DNA of 64,000 bases, taken from Pelobacter seleniigenes DSM 18267 (lineage in GTDB: Bacteria > Desulfobacterota > Desulfuromonadia > Desulfuromonadales > Geopsychrobacteraceae). Below, piece by piece: positions 55,779-64,000 of this stretch (position 1 is the first letter of the stretch; every line of letters starts with the position of its first letter). The stretch spans positions 356,855-420,854 of the forward strand of contig NZ_JOMG01000001.1 of NCBI RefSeq assembly GCF_000711225.1. The letters are read 5' to 3'. The notes beneath the pieces are model-generated. The model was not told the DNA's origin. It ran no database searches and saw only the letters and a program-made list of their open reading frames with translations. The position numbers and the translations under genes are program-made.

Positions 55779-56699
55779 GTGAAGAAGCAAGAGATTTTCC
55801 GTTCCTGTCATGTCTATGAAACCTTTATGCCCCTGCAAAGCAATGAGAACATGATGGTCGATACCATGGAGGGATTGAGTGCCCTCAACTATTACCAGGC
55901 CGTTGAGACCGGTTTCTTCTTCGAGCCGGCAAACATCCGCCGGGTCCGCGACTATTGCCGGCAGAACAACTGGGAACTCACCATGTGGGCGACACCAACG
56001 CTGCTGGCCGAAAACCTCAACCTGAGCACCCTGGATGCCCAGTTGCGGGAAAAATCAGTGAAACGCACCATCGAACTGCTCAACTACGCCATTGAATGCG
56101 GAGCCGACAAGATCGGCCTGCCGAGCGGCAGCGACCCGGGCGAGGGGGAGCGGGAAGAAGCCAAAAAAGTTTTCTTTGATTCCATGTGCCGGATTGCCGA
56201 CCACCTGGCCAGCGACCCGGAAAAACAGGTCCTGGTGGAACCGCTCGACCGCCATGCCCACAAGAAACAGCTGATCGGGCCGATCAGGGAAGCGGTGGAG
56301 TGGTTTGCGCCCCTCCATCAGCAATGCCCCAACACCTTTATCCACTGGGACAGCGCCCATGAAGCGCTGGGAGGAATCGATCTGATCGAATCGTTGCGCG
56401 TGGCCAAACCGTTCCTGTCCCAGTTGCACCTCTGTAACGCAGTGACCGATCCCAGCCACCCCATGTACGGCGACTGGCATATGGATATGGGGCAGGCGCC
56501 CGAATTCAAGAGCCCGGGGTATATGACTCCGGAACTGGGTGCGGCGATCCTTAAAGAGATCGCGTCCTGGCCGGTGACCGACGGCTGCAAAGCCACCTTC
56601 GTAGCCGTCGAGATGCGTTCCCATATGGGCGACGACATGTGGCACAAGGAACAGACCGCGCGGCGTTTCCTTGACCGCTGCCTGGAACTGGCGGCCTGA
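55779..56699 (+). CDS. sugar-isomerase-like TIM-barrel protein
   Basis: A 306-residue protein of the xylose-isomerase-like/AP-endonuclease-2 TIM-barrel superfamily. Metal-site style motifs are LVEPLDRHAHKKQLIGP, HWDSAHEALGG and LHLCNAVTDPSHPMYGDWH, and a late Glu lies in FVAVEMRSHMG. Relatives isomerise or epimerise sugars or hydroxy acids; the substrate here is unknown. The GTG start at 55779 is chosen for AAGGAG six bases upstream; the longer frame lacks a site. A MITE inserted between its stop and its terminator. Confidence 0.8.
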   Translation: MKKQEIFRSCHVYETFMPLQSNENMMVDTMEGLSALNYYQAVETGFFFEPANIRRVRDYCRQNNWELTMWATPTLLAENLNLSTLDAQLREKSVKRTIELLNYAIECGADKIGLPSGSDPGEGEREEAKKVFFDSMCRIADHLASDPEKQVLVEPLDRHAHKKQLIGPIREAVEWFAPLHQQCPNTFIHWDSAHEALGGIDLIESLRVAKPFLSQLHLCNAVTDPSHPMYGDWHMDMGQAPEFKSPGYMTPELGAAILKEIASWPVTDGCKATFVAVEMRSHMGDDMWHKEQTARRFLDRCLELAA

Positions 56700-56775
56700 C
56701 CCGGTACTGCGGAAGCTCAGCCGGACAACAGCGGCCTCCCAGCCTTTTCCGGCGGAGAATTCCTTCCATTGTCTC

Positions 56776-56957
56776 GAATGGCGCTCGTTTAAGCAACTTC
56801 GCAGTAAACTCGGGACTGTCCCCAGGATCATCGGGGGCTGTCCCAAGAGTTTGCGAGCCATGAAACTGTAGGGGTTAGCACCGCAAAGACCTGGGACAGC
56901 CCCCGTGCGGGGACAGTCCCGGTTTTGCTGCCATCTGCTCTTAAACGAGCGACATTC
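56776..56957. mobile_element. MITE-like palindromic element, copy D
   Basis: A 182-bp element in the orientation opposite to copies A and C. The 18-bp ends (GAATGGCGCTCGTTTAAG and 56940-56957) match with one mismatch. The flanks TCCATTGTCTC (56765-56775) and TCCATTGTCCC (56958-56968) agree at 10 of 11 positions, a clear target duplication. Confidence 0.88.
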
Positions 56958-56969
56958 TCCATTGTCCCC

Positions 56970-57006
56970 GAGAAAAAGCCCTGCCATCATTGCAGGGCTT
57001 TTTCTC
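56970..57006 (+). terminator. terminator of the TIM-barrel gene
   Basis: GAGAAAAAGCCCTGC and GCAGGGCTTTTTCTC form a perfect 15-bp stem with a 7-base loop and an internal T5. The MITE now separates it from its gene. Confidence 0.82.
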
Positions 57007-57119
57007 ATCCATTCAGCTGTATCCTTATGCTATTTTAGCAATAGCAAATTCGATAGTTTCAACATCTATTTTCAGCCGGCCTGCGCCACTTAATTTCTTG
57101 TCCCGACCAGGAGGGAACC

Positions 57120-57632
57120 ATGAAAAAGATTCTGCTTGTTATCTGTTGCTGCAGTCTGTTTGCCTGCGCCCCCTATGCTCCAACTCCGGCGCCGCTGAAA
57201 GATGGCATGATCACCCCTTTTCAGGCTGACGCTGCCATCAAGATCGTCAACAGTCAGAGCAAAGACGATTTCCGGATCACACGTTACGGTGGAGTGCCGG
57301 TCAACCTTAAGGAGACCACGGCGACGACCATCGCTTTTCTCCAGGCAGAGTTTGCCAAAAACGGCGTCCAGGTCAGCCCTGTTGCCGCCAAAGAGATCAA
57401 ACTGTCGGTGGATGAGCTGTATCAGGTCCCCTATTCTCCGCCCATGACGGAAATCTGCCGGGTCAGCTGTACCCTGGAAACCGGGAGCGGCCTGAAAAAG
57501 CAATTCCGGGAGAATAATGTCTCCGGGCTGGATATCTTTCACGCCTGCAATTTCGCCCTGACCAAGGTTGTTGCGGCGATCGTCAATGATGAAGAGGTCA
57601 GACGCTTTATCGATCCACGGCTTGAGCGCTAA
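57120..57632 (+). CDS. hypothetical lipoprotein
   Basis: A 170-residue protein with a clear lipoprotein signal (MKKILLVICCCSLFAC) and a soluble domain of about 150 residues. It has two cysteines near 120 (EICRVSCTLETG) and another in HACNFAL. The family is not recognised; the layout resembles small YajG/LptE-like envelope lipoproteins. AGGAGG precedes the ATG. It is convergent with ansA. Confidence 0.7.
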   Translation: MKKILLVICCCSLFACAPYAPTPAPLKDGMITPFQADAAIKIVNSQSKDDFRITRYGGVPVNLKETTATTIAFLQAEFAKNGVQVSPVAAKEIKLSVDELYQVPYSPPMTEICRVSCTLETGSGLKKQFRENNVSGLDIFHACNFALTKVVAAIVNDEEVRRFIDPRLER

Positions 57633-57639
57633 GCACTCC

Positions 57640-57682
57640 AAAAACAGTACAGCCCGGGCTCGCAGAGGCCCGGGCTGTACTG
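57640..57682 (-). terminator. terminator between lipoprotein gene and ansA
   Basis: CAGTACAGCCCGGGC and GCCCGGGCTGTACTG form a perfect 15-bp stem. TTTTTGG follows on the minus strand, so it mainly serves ansA. Confidence 0.85.
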
Positions 57683-57704
57683 AAGTTTGGCAAGGATGAC
57701 GGCT

Positions 57705-58712
57705 TCAGTTCATCCGGTCACCGAAGACCGGGGTCTCCATAAAGGCCTTGACTGCGGGCAGAGTGTCACAATTTCCCAGCGCCCACATCAGCTTCATCAC
57801 CAACGCTTCGCTGGTCATGTCGCCGGCATAGATCACATCGTATTGGGCCAGATTCTGGCCGACCTCATAGACGTCCAAGTCCACCCCTTCTTCCAGGCAC
57901 TGGGTACCGATGACCACGGCGATGCCGGCCTTGATCAGGTCCTCTATGGCGGACAGCAGGGTACCGGGGATACCACCAATCCCGAACCCCTCGATGACCA
58001 CCCCCCGGCAGTTCTGTTTAAGGGGAGCCAAAAAGTCCGCTTTGATACAGGGGGAGATCTTCAACAGGAAGACATCGTCGCAGAAGGAGTTCCGCAAGTC
58101 GAAGGGGGCCGGTGAGCAGCTGTTCAGGGTGGCCGCATAGCCGTCCAGGGCCAAGACATTGTTGTAAATGACGCGGCCCAGCTTGATTTCGGCGACCAGG
58201 GGAAAATTAACGCTGGCAAAGGCATCCATGCTTTGGGTCTTGATCTTCTTGGCCCGGGTGCCGTTGATGATTTTACCGTCGAAAGCGACAAAGATCCCTG
58301 GCTTTCCTTCCAGCGCAAAACGGATGGCATCGCTGATATTCACTTTGGCATCGGTATAGCGGGCCTCGATGGCCAGCTGCGACCCGGTCACCACCACCGG
58401 TTTGCCGATATTCGGCAACATGTAGGTCAGGGCCGCCGAGGTGTAACCCAGGGTATCGGTGCCGTGGGTGACGATAAACCCGTCGTAGTCCTGGTAGTTC
58501 TGAAAAATCGTCTCGGCAATCCGGGCCATCCGCTCAGGGGTCATGTCGGTGCTATCGATGGCCATCAGTGAACAACTATCGATTTGGCATAGAGTATGGA
58601 TATCGGGAAGATGCGAGAGTAACTGATCGGCACAAAAAACCGGGCTCAGCCCATCATCCGCTGCTGAGCAGGCGATGGTGCCGCCGGTGGCAATGAGCAA
58701 TAACTTTTTCAC
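57705..58712 (-). CDS. ansA: L-asparaginase, cytoplasmic type
   Basis: A 335-residue enzyme converting asparagine to aspartate and ammonia. Catalytic Thr12 is in TGGTIA; the second motif THGTDTLGYT carries the other Thr-Asp pair. No signal peptide supports the cytoplasmic type I group. The GTG start at 58712 (GAGG upstream) is used; the longer frame has no site. It follows nhaC in the aspA operon and supplies aspartate to aspartase. Confidence 0.92.
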   Translation of the reverse strand: MKKLLLIATGGTIACSAADDGLSPVFCADQLLSHLPDIHTLCQIDSCSLMAIDSTDMTPERMARIAETIFQNYQDYDGFIVTHGTDTLGYTSAALTYMLPNIGKPVVVTGSQLAIEARYTDAKVNISDAIRFALEGKPGIFVAFDGKIINGTRAKKIKTQSMDAFASVNFPLVAEIKLGRVIYNNVLALDGYAATLNSCSPAPFDLRNSFCDDVFLLKISPCIKADFLAPLKQNCRGVVIEGFGIGGIPGTLLSAIEDLIKAGIAVVIGTQCLEEGVDLDVYEVGQNLAQYDVIYAGDMTSEALVMKLMWALGNCDTLPAVKAFMETPVFGDRMN

Positions 58713-58792
58713 GGGCAGGTCCTCGAAATGAAAAATTGAAAAACCTGCCGCAGCCGGCAACCCAGGGCTCCGGCTGCGACACAACGGGTAAA

Positions 58793-60232
58793 TCAGGCGG
58801 CGTCCCGGTATTCTTCGACCTCCAGCGGGGTGCTCGTTTCAGTCCGCCACATGAACTTGTCGGTAAAGCCGAAGGCAATGGTCACGGCGATACAGGCGAA
58901 GGACAGCCACATATAGGGGAGATAATCGAGGGTGGCGACGCCAAGGATTCCGGCCATATAGATACCGTTATCGCTCCAGGGGACCATCCCCGAGGTCAGG
59001 GTGCCGCCGAACTCGGTATTCCGCGACAGCACCCGGCGGTGGTAACCGAGCTCGTCATATTTTTCGGCCATGATTTTGGGCGTCAGGATCAGGGAAACAT
59101 ACATGGCGCTGCCGAACAGGTTGCCGAGAAAGCCGACGATCACGGTGGTGATGGTCAGTGAACCGCCACTCTTAATCCCTTTTTCGATTTTATTGGCAAG
59201 CACCTTCAGGACGCCGATTTTGTCGAGCAAACCGCCGAAACCAAGGCCGAAGATGATGATCCCCACCGACCAGAGCATGGAGTTCATCCCGCCGCGGCTG
59301 AGAATGTTATCGATAAAGACCAGGCCGGTATCCTTGGGGATCTGGGTCCAGGCGGTACTGATGGCTTCCACCGGGGACAGCCCCTGAAAAATAATCCCCC
59401 AGACGATCCCGAGCACGGCACCGAAAGTAATGACCGGAATCGATGGCTTGCGCATGGCCAGCAGCACCACGACCAGGACCATCGGCAGCAGACAGAACAC
59501 GCTGACGTTGAACATGTTGTCGATGGCCCCCATAACCGCATCGATCTGCCCCAGGTCCGCGTGGCCGCTGCCAACGGTGAAACCGGCCACAGTAAAGGCC
59601 GCCGCAGCCAGCAGATAACCGATGATGGAACCCGGCAACATCCCCTTGATGTGATCCATGACATCGATGCCGGACATGGAGGCGGTCAGGATAGTGCTGT
59701 CGGACAGCGGCGACAGCTTATCTCCAAAATACGCCCCGGACAGCACCGCACCAGCGGTCAGAGGCGCGGGAATCCCCAGTCCGGCCCCGATCCCCATCAT
59801 GGCGATACCGGCGGTCCCGGCGGTTCCCCAGGAAGTCCCGGTGGCAATGGACGTCAGGGAACAGATGATCAAGGTGGCGAGCAGGAAGATGGACGGATGG
59901 ATCACTTTGAGCCCGAAGTAGATCAGGCTGGGGACAATCCCCCCGGAAATCCAGGTGCCGACCAGGGCACCGACCGCCAGCAGGATGATGACGGCATCCA
60001 TGCCGTTGCTGATCCCGCCGGTCAGGGCTTTTTCCAGATCCTGGTACTTGTAACCGACCTGTTTACCGACGGCAAAGGCCAGGAACCAGCCGGAGAAGAT
60101 GGCCAGATGAATTTCGATGCCGAGGCTGGTAAAGGTAAAAGCCAGGGCCAAAAAGCCCCCAAGAACAAATAAAACCTGTAGCAGGCTCGGCAGTCGCGGT
60201 GTTTGCTGGTCAACGGTTGCGGATGTTTCCAT
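58793..60232 (-). CDS. nhaC: NhaC-family Na+/H+ antiporter-like transporter
   Basis: A 479-residue inner-membrane protein with about 11-12 helices. NhaC features: GTSWGTAGTAGIAMMGIG, the acidic ion-site pair in GDKLSPLSDSTILTAS and the C-terminal GMVPWSDNGIYMAG. Members exchange Na+ for H+ or a carboxylate plus H+ (for example malate/lactate antiport). Between aspartase and asparaginase, exchange of a dicarboxylate such as fumarate, malate or aspartate is plausible but not shown. The ATG at 60232 has GGGAGG upstream. Confidence 0.88.
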   Translation of the reverse strand: METSATVDQQTPRLPSLLQVLFVLGGFLALAFTFTSLGIEIHLAIFSGWFLAFAVGKQVGYKYQDLEKALTGGISNGMDAVIILLAVGALVGTWISGGIVPSLIYFGLKVIHPSIFLLATLIICSLTSIATGTSWGTAGTAGIAMMGIGAGLGIPAPLTAGAVLSGAYFGDKLSPLSDSTILTASMSGIDVMDHIKGMLPGSIIGYLLAAAAFTVAGFTVGSGHADLGQIDAVMGAIDNMFNVSVFCLLPMVLVVVLLAMRKPSIPVITFGAVLGIVWGIIFQGLSPVEAISTAWTQIPKDTGLVFIDNILSRGGMNSMLWSVGIIIFGLGFGGLLDKIGVLKVLANKIEKGIKSGGSLTITTVIVGFLGNLFGSAMYVSLILTPKIMAEKYDELGYHRRVLSRNTEFGGTLTSGMVPWSDNGIYMAGILGVATLDYLPYMWLSFACIAVTIAFGFTDKFMWRTETSTPLEVEEYRDAA

Positions 60233-60352
60233 GTTTTTCCTCCCGGATTTCGAGTGCGTGAAACTGATTGAAAGAACGGCTTCGGCCTGCGACAACCGGG
60301 CTGAAGCCTGCTAAGCATCCCGTGCGGCTGATTCACCACACGGGACACCAGG

Positions 60353-61747
60353 TCAGGAATGCATCATGTTTTCGGCTGAAAGCAGGAAATCGAGTTGTTC
60401 TTTGGAGAGCAGGTTTTTCTCCAGCACCAGGTCGTAGACCGAGCGATCGGTTTCCAGTGCCTCTTTGGCGACGGCCGTCGAATTTTCGTAACCGATGCTG
60501 GGATTGAGCGCCGTCACGATACCGATACTCCGCTCCACCATTTCCCGGCAGCGATCCCGGTTGGCGCTGATGCCGACCACACATTTTTGCGCCAGGACAT
60601 CGCAAGCCCGGCCCAGCAGAGAGATCGACTGGAAGAGGTTGTAGGCGATCACCGGCTCCATGACGTTGAGCTCCAGCTGGCCGTTTTCCGAGGCCATGGT
60701 AATGGTGAGGTCGGCGCCGACCACCTGATAGGCAATCTGATTGACCACTTCGGGAATCACCGGATTGACCTTGCCCGGCATGATGGATGAACCGGGCTGC
60801 ATTTTCGGCAGGTTGATCTCATTGAAGCCGGCCCGCGGCCCTGAAGAGAGCAGACGCAGGTCACTGCAGATTTTGGACAGCTTGACCGCAAACCGCTTGA
60901 GCACGCCGGAGATCTGCATGTAGGCCCCGGTATCCCAGGTTGCTTCCACCAGGTTCGCGGATGTCACCAGGGGAATCCCGGTGATTTCGCGCAGTTTCTC
61001 CGTAACCAGCCGGGTGTAGCCGGGCGGGGTATTGATCCCGGTGCCGATGGCGGTTGCGCCGAGGTTGATTTCGTGAATCAGGTTATGCACCTCGAAAACC
61101 CGCTCGATATCCTCACCGATGGTGGTTGCGTAAGCGGAAAACTCCTGCCCCAGGGACATCGGTACCGCATCCTGCAACTGGGTCCGGCCCATCTTGAGGA
61201 CATCGACGAACTCCAGGCCTTTGCCGGCGAAAGCGTCCTGCAGGACTCCCATTTGCGTCATCAGCTGTTTCAGATCGGCATGCAGGGCCAGCCGGAAAGC
61301 AGTCGGATAGGCATCATTTGTGGACTGGGAACAGTTGACATGGTTATTGGGGTGGCAATAGGCATACTCCCCTTTGCTACGGCCAAGCAGCTCCAGGGCG
61401 CGGTTGGCGATAACCTCGTTGGCGTTCATGTTGGTCGAAGTCCCGGCGCCCCCCTGGAACACGTCGACCACAAAATGTTCATGCAAGCGGCCGCCAATCA
61501 CTTCATCGCAGGCGCTGCCGATCGCCGCGGCAATTTCGGCCGGCAGCAGGCCCAGCTCCTCATTGGCCAGGGCCGCCGCTTTTTTCACCATGGCCAGGGC
61601 TCTGATCAGCTCCGGGTTTTTGGAAATCGGAGTTCCCGTAATCGGGAAGTTCTCCAGCGCGCGCAGGGTCTGAATGCCGTAATAACAGTCCGCGGGGACC
61701 TCTTTTTCGCCAATCAGATCATGCTCCAGTCGTGTCGTTTCTTTCAT
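60353..61747 (-). CDS. aspA: aspartate ammonia-lyase
   Basis: A 464-residue aspartase/fumarase-superfamily enzyme converting aspartate to fumarate and ammonia. Signature GSSIMPGKVNP with its catalytic Ser lies on the mobile loop. TSTNMNANEVIANRA and the NCSQSTNDAYPT motif, which replaces fumarase patterns, support aspartase. The ATG at 61747 has GAGGAGAG upstream; the longer frame is leader DNA. First gene of aspA-nhaC-ansA, about 100 bases behind a sigma-54 promoter. Fumarate produced could serve as electron acceptor. Confidence 0.94.
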   Translation of the reverse strand: MKETTRLEHDLIGEKEVPADCYYGIQTLRALENFPITGTPISKNPELIRALAMVKKAAALANEELGLLPAEIAAAIGSACDEVIGGRLHEHFVVDVFQGGAGTSTNMNANEVIANRALELLGRSKGEYAYCHPNNHVNCSQSTNDAYPTAFRLALHADLKQLMTQMGVLQDAFAGKGLEFVDVLKMGRTQLQDAVPMSLGQEFSAYATTIGEDIERVFEVHNLIHEINLGATAIGTGINTPPGYTRLVTEKLREITGIPLVTSANLVEATWDTGAYMQISGVLKRFAVKLSKICSDLRLLSSGPRAGFNEINLPKMQPGSSIMPGKVNPVIPEVVNQIAYQVVGADLTITMASENGQLELNVMEPVIAYNLFQSISLLGRACDVLAQKCVVGISANRDRCREMVERSIGIVTALNPSIGYENSTAVAKEALETDRSVYDLVLEKNLLSKEQLDFLLSAENMMHS

Positions 61748-61859
61748 AAGCTCTCTCCTCGGTAACCTGGCCCTGGCAGCAGAACAACGGACTGTCGGGT
61801 CGACTTGATATCCAGCCATATCCATAACGGTGTTTGTGGACATGACGGATCCAACAGAG

Positions 61860-61875
61860 AGCAAAGGCGGTGCCA
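61860..61875 (-). promoter_or_regulatory. sigma-54 promoter of the aspA operon
   Basis: The minus strand reads TGGCACCGCCTTTGCT, an almost perfect TGGCACG-N4-TTGCW with GG and GC ten bases apart. The next gene upstream encodes an NtrC-type activator with an intact GAFTGA, its obvious partner. Confidence 0.85.
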
Positions 61876-61963
61876 AACCGAAAAGATCGGCCCAACACAT
61901 TGATATCTAAGGGCTTTTCAACAGAAAACCTGACCGCGGCCAGGTCCACAGGGGGGTATAACC

Positions 61964-62006
61964 AAACCGGGGAAAGAACCTTACTGGAAGGATCTTTCCC
62001 CGGTTT
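61964..62006 (-). terminator. hairpin after the response-regulator gene
   Basis: AAACCGGGGAAAGA and TCTTTCCCCGGTTT form a perfect 14-bp stem about 75 bases beyond the regulator stop. The T run is short on both sides, so termination may be incomplete; an enhancer role for the aspA promoter is also possible. Confidence 0.5.
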
Positions 62007-62079
62007 TACAGTTAGTTAGAAGTTACAACGAAGGGTTATAGGAGCCCGGCAGGTTATAAGGGCCTGCCCGCATGCGAAG

Positions 62080-63489
62080 TCATTCCTGCCCAGCGAGTTT
62101 TTTCAGGCGCTTGCTCAGCGCCGGCTGAGAAATCCCGAGCAGTCGACAAGCGATGGACTGGTTGCCGGCGGCCCGTTTCATGGCCTCCGCCACCAGCAGA
62201 TCGGCAACTTCGTGGAGCTGCGGTAACTGAGTGACCGCGGCGAAGGGGCTCTCCTGCTGACACAGGGACTCATCATCCAGCCCGATATCCATGGCCCGTT
62301 TGAATACCCGCATGGAGAGCATCATCTCTTTGTGGACGCTCATGGCATCGTAAACCATGGCTTTCAGCTCGCGAATGTTGCCGGGGAAGGCATAGTTGGC
62401 GAGGAGCACCGGCAGTTCATTGGGAACGGTCGGGATTTTTTTCTCGAACTCGGCAGCGGCCTCTTCCAGAAAATGGCGAAACAGCAGCGGAATATCCTCC
62501 TTGCGCTCGCGGAGCGGCGGGATATGGATGTGATGGGTACGCAACCGATAGAAGAGGTCTTTACGGAACTCGCCGGCGGCATGCTTGGCGGCAAGGTCCT
62601 GATGGGTGGCAATCACAATTCGCGCCCGCAGCCGTTTCGGCCGGTCGCTGCCCAGGGGAAAATATTCACCTTCCTGCAGCAACCGCAGCAGTTTGATCTG
62701 CGAGGCGATACTCAGGTCACCGATTTCATCCAGGAACAGGGTCCCTTCGGCAGCCTGTTCGATCATCCCTTTGCGAACTTCGGCGGCACCGGTAAAGGCG
62801 CCCCGGGCGTGACCGAACAGGGTATCGGCAAAGACATTGTCGTCCAGCCCAGCCACATTGACGGACACCAGCGGCCCTTGCCGGCGACTGAGCTGATGGG
62901 CGGCCCGTGCGAACAGCTCCTTGCCAACCCCGCTTTCGCCGGTGATCAGGATGGGCAGATTGCTGCGCGACACCGCTTCGAGATATTGAAAGACCGAGCG
63001 CATCCCCTTGTTACGGGTCACAATGGCGCTGAACGCCTCCGGGTTTTCCAGCCGGTCCTGCAGAAACTGCTCGCGAATCTGCTGGTTCTCTCGTTGCAGT
63101 TCAAGCATGCGGATGGCTCTTTCCACGCCGCTGACCAGGCGGTCCGTTTCCACGGTTTTGACAAAATAATCGAAAGCGCCCTGTTTCAGGCAGGCCACCG
63201 CGGTTTCGACCTGATTGAGTCCGCTGACGATAATCACCACCACCTCCGGATGCTCTTCGACAATCAGCGGCAGCAGCTTCTCTCCGGACAGGTAAGGCAT
63301 CGTCAAATCGAGCAGCACCAACCCGACATCCCGGGTCGCGAGGATCTCCATGACCTGCCGACTGTCCTCGCAGCGCAGCAGGTTGTTGATCCGCCCGGTC
63401 CGCTCCAGGGTCAGGCTCATGCTGCGCAAAAACGAAGGTTCATCATCGACCAGCAGTACGCTGAAGGACGGGGCGAGGGTCTTTTCCAT
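62080..63489 (-). CDS. NtrC-family sigma-54-dependent response regulator
   Basis: A 469-residue activator: receiver domain with phospho-acceptor Asp61 (VLLDLTMP), AAA+ domain with Walker A GESGVGK (184-190), the sigma-54 contact loop GAFTGA (230-235), Walker B LFLDEIGD, and a C-terminal Fis-type helix-turn-helix (GNQSIACRLLGISQPALSKRL). Its ATG overlaps the kinase TGA by one base, a two-component operon. It lies directly upstream of aspA-nhaC-ansA and its consensus sigma-54 promoter, so it probably controls dicarboxylate or amino-acid use. Confidence 0.93.
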   Translation of the reverse strand: MEKTLAPSFSVLLVDDEPSFLRSMSLTLERTGRINNLLRCEDSRQVMEILATRDVGLVLLDLTMPYLSGEKLLPLIVEEHPEVVVIIVSGLNQVETAVACLKQGAFDYFVKTVETDRLVSGVERAIRMLELQRENQQIREQFLQDRLENPEAFSAIVTRNKGMRSVFQYLEAVSRSNLPILITGESGVGKELFARAAHQLSRRQGPLVSVNVAGLDDNVFADTLFGHARGAFTGAAEVRKGMIEQAAEGTLFLDEIGDLSIASQIKLLRLLQEGEYFPLGSDRPKRLRARIVIATHQDLAAKHAAGEFRKDLFYRLRTHHIHIPPLRERKEDIPLLFRHFLEEAAAEFEKKIPTVPNELPVLLANYAFPGNIRELKAMVYDAMSVHKEMMLSMRVFKRAMDIGLDDESLCQQESPFAAVTQLPQLHEVADLLVAEAMKRAAGNQSIACRLLGISQPALSKRLKKLAGQE

Positions 63490-64000
63490 CAGATCTCTCC
63501 TTGGTGGGCAACAGCCAGGCCGAGCAACACGCAGGTTCCCTCCCCCGGCACCGATGCAAAATCGAGGGAGCCGCCATGCTGTTCAACAATCGTCGCAGAG
63601 ACCGACAGCCCCAGGCCGGTGCCGCCGGTCTCCCGTTTGGTGGTAAAGAACGGGTCAGTCACATGAGCCAGCTGATCCGGCTCGATACCGCAGCCTTCAT
63701 CTCGCACCTCGATCAGGACCATGCCGGCGTCCCGGTCATGCCGGGTGGAGATGGAGATGGCCTGATCCGGGTCCTGCAGCGCCTGACAGGCGTTCAGCAG
63801 CAGGTTCACCACCACCTGCTCGATCCGCTGGGAGTTCCCGTTGACCAGGGGCAGTTCGGTGGCATAACTTTGACTGAAGTTCTGAGTCGCTTTATGGATT
63901 GAATTCTCCACCAGTCTGACCGCGGTCTTGACCAGGGCATTGATATCCAAGGTCTGGATGCAGATCGGCCCTTCCGGGCGGACAAAATCCTTCAGATCGT
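63489..64000 (-). CDS. sensor histidine kinase, C-terminal part (runs off the window)
   Basis: Only the last 170 or so residues are present and the frame stays open to 64000. The HATPase domain is clear: N-box VVNLLLNACQAL, G1 box VRDEGCGIEP, F-box DPFFTTKRETGGTGLGLSV and a final G-box near AAGCT-encoded SVPGEG. It is the cognate kinase of the overlapping response regulator. The sensing domain and phospho-His lie outside this window. Confidence 0.9.
   Translation of the reverse strand, partial: DLKDFVRPEGPICIQTLDINALVKTAVRLVENSIHKATQNFSQSYATELPLVNGNSQRIEQVVVNLLLNACQALQDPDQAISISTRHDRDAGMVLIEVRDEGCGIEPDQLAHVTDPFFTTKRETGGTGLGLSVSATIVEQHGGSLDFASVPGEGTCVLLGLAVAHQGEI

Noticed and set aside
1-64000. 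CRISPR arrays, tRNA and rRNA genes
   Set aside because: No regularly spaced direct repeats, no T-arm/CCA patterns and no rRNA sequence were noticed on either strand. The repeats present are dispersed palindromes.

Overview
This 64 kb window looks like a chromosomal segment of an anaerobic or facultative Gram-negative proteobacterium. The best guess is a Desulfuromonadota (Geobacter/Pelobacter/Desulfuromonas-like) genome. This is inferred from the moderately high-GC core genes, two sigma-54-type promoters, lipoprotein and OmpW-type envelope genes, and the mix of fermentative carbon and nitrogen genes. No rRNA, tRNA or CRISPR array was seen.

Left part (1-21 kb), accessory and mobile DNA. It holds an RCC1-repeat lipoprotein and three short, AT-rich, co-oriented genes separated by attC-like sites. 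These look like an integron cassette cluster without an integrase. Next come a GC-rich cation P-type ATPase, a TRAP transporter operon with a hydrolase and a divergent LysR regulator, and a dense patch of transposable elements. That patch has three near-identical REP-associated tyrosine transposases (RAYTs), an IS110-type transposase lacking one acidic catalytic residue, an IS4-type transposase that cut off a second cassette remnant, and a palindromic MITE-like repeat. The MITE has 18-bp terminal inverted repeats and 11-bp flanking duplications, and it recurs at 32.7-33.0, 55.2 and 56.8 kb.

Middle part (21-35 kb), guanidine use. One minus-strand operon runs from a sigma-54-type promoter and a guanidine-I (ykkC) riboswitch through an ABC importer (binding protein, permease, ATPase), two carboxyguanidine-deiminase-type subunits (formerly urea-carboxylase-associated proteins), a biotin-dependent guanidine/urea carboxylase, allophanate hydrolase and a Gdx-type guanidinium exporter. 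Uptake, stepwise conversion to ammonia and CO2, and efflux of excess are therefore encoded together. A DlgD-like reductase, a hydrolase, a methyltransferase and an MCE-type lipoprotein follow.

Right part (35-64 kb), core metabolism. It contains class II fructose-1,6-bisphosphatase (glpX), glutamate synthase (gltBD), an OmpW-type porin and shikimate dehydrogenase. A glycerol/dihydroxyacetone locus follows: an MFS gene, a DhaR-like regulator, glpF, dhaK, dhaL and a DhaM fused to a full-length Enzyme I. The last operon is aspA-nhaC-ansA (aspartase, NhaC antiporter, asparaginase) behind a consensus sigma-54 promoter. Beside it lies a two-component system whose NtrC-type response regulator is complete and whose kinase runs off the window end. 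Ammonia released by the guanidine and aspartate routes would feed GltBD.
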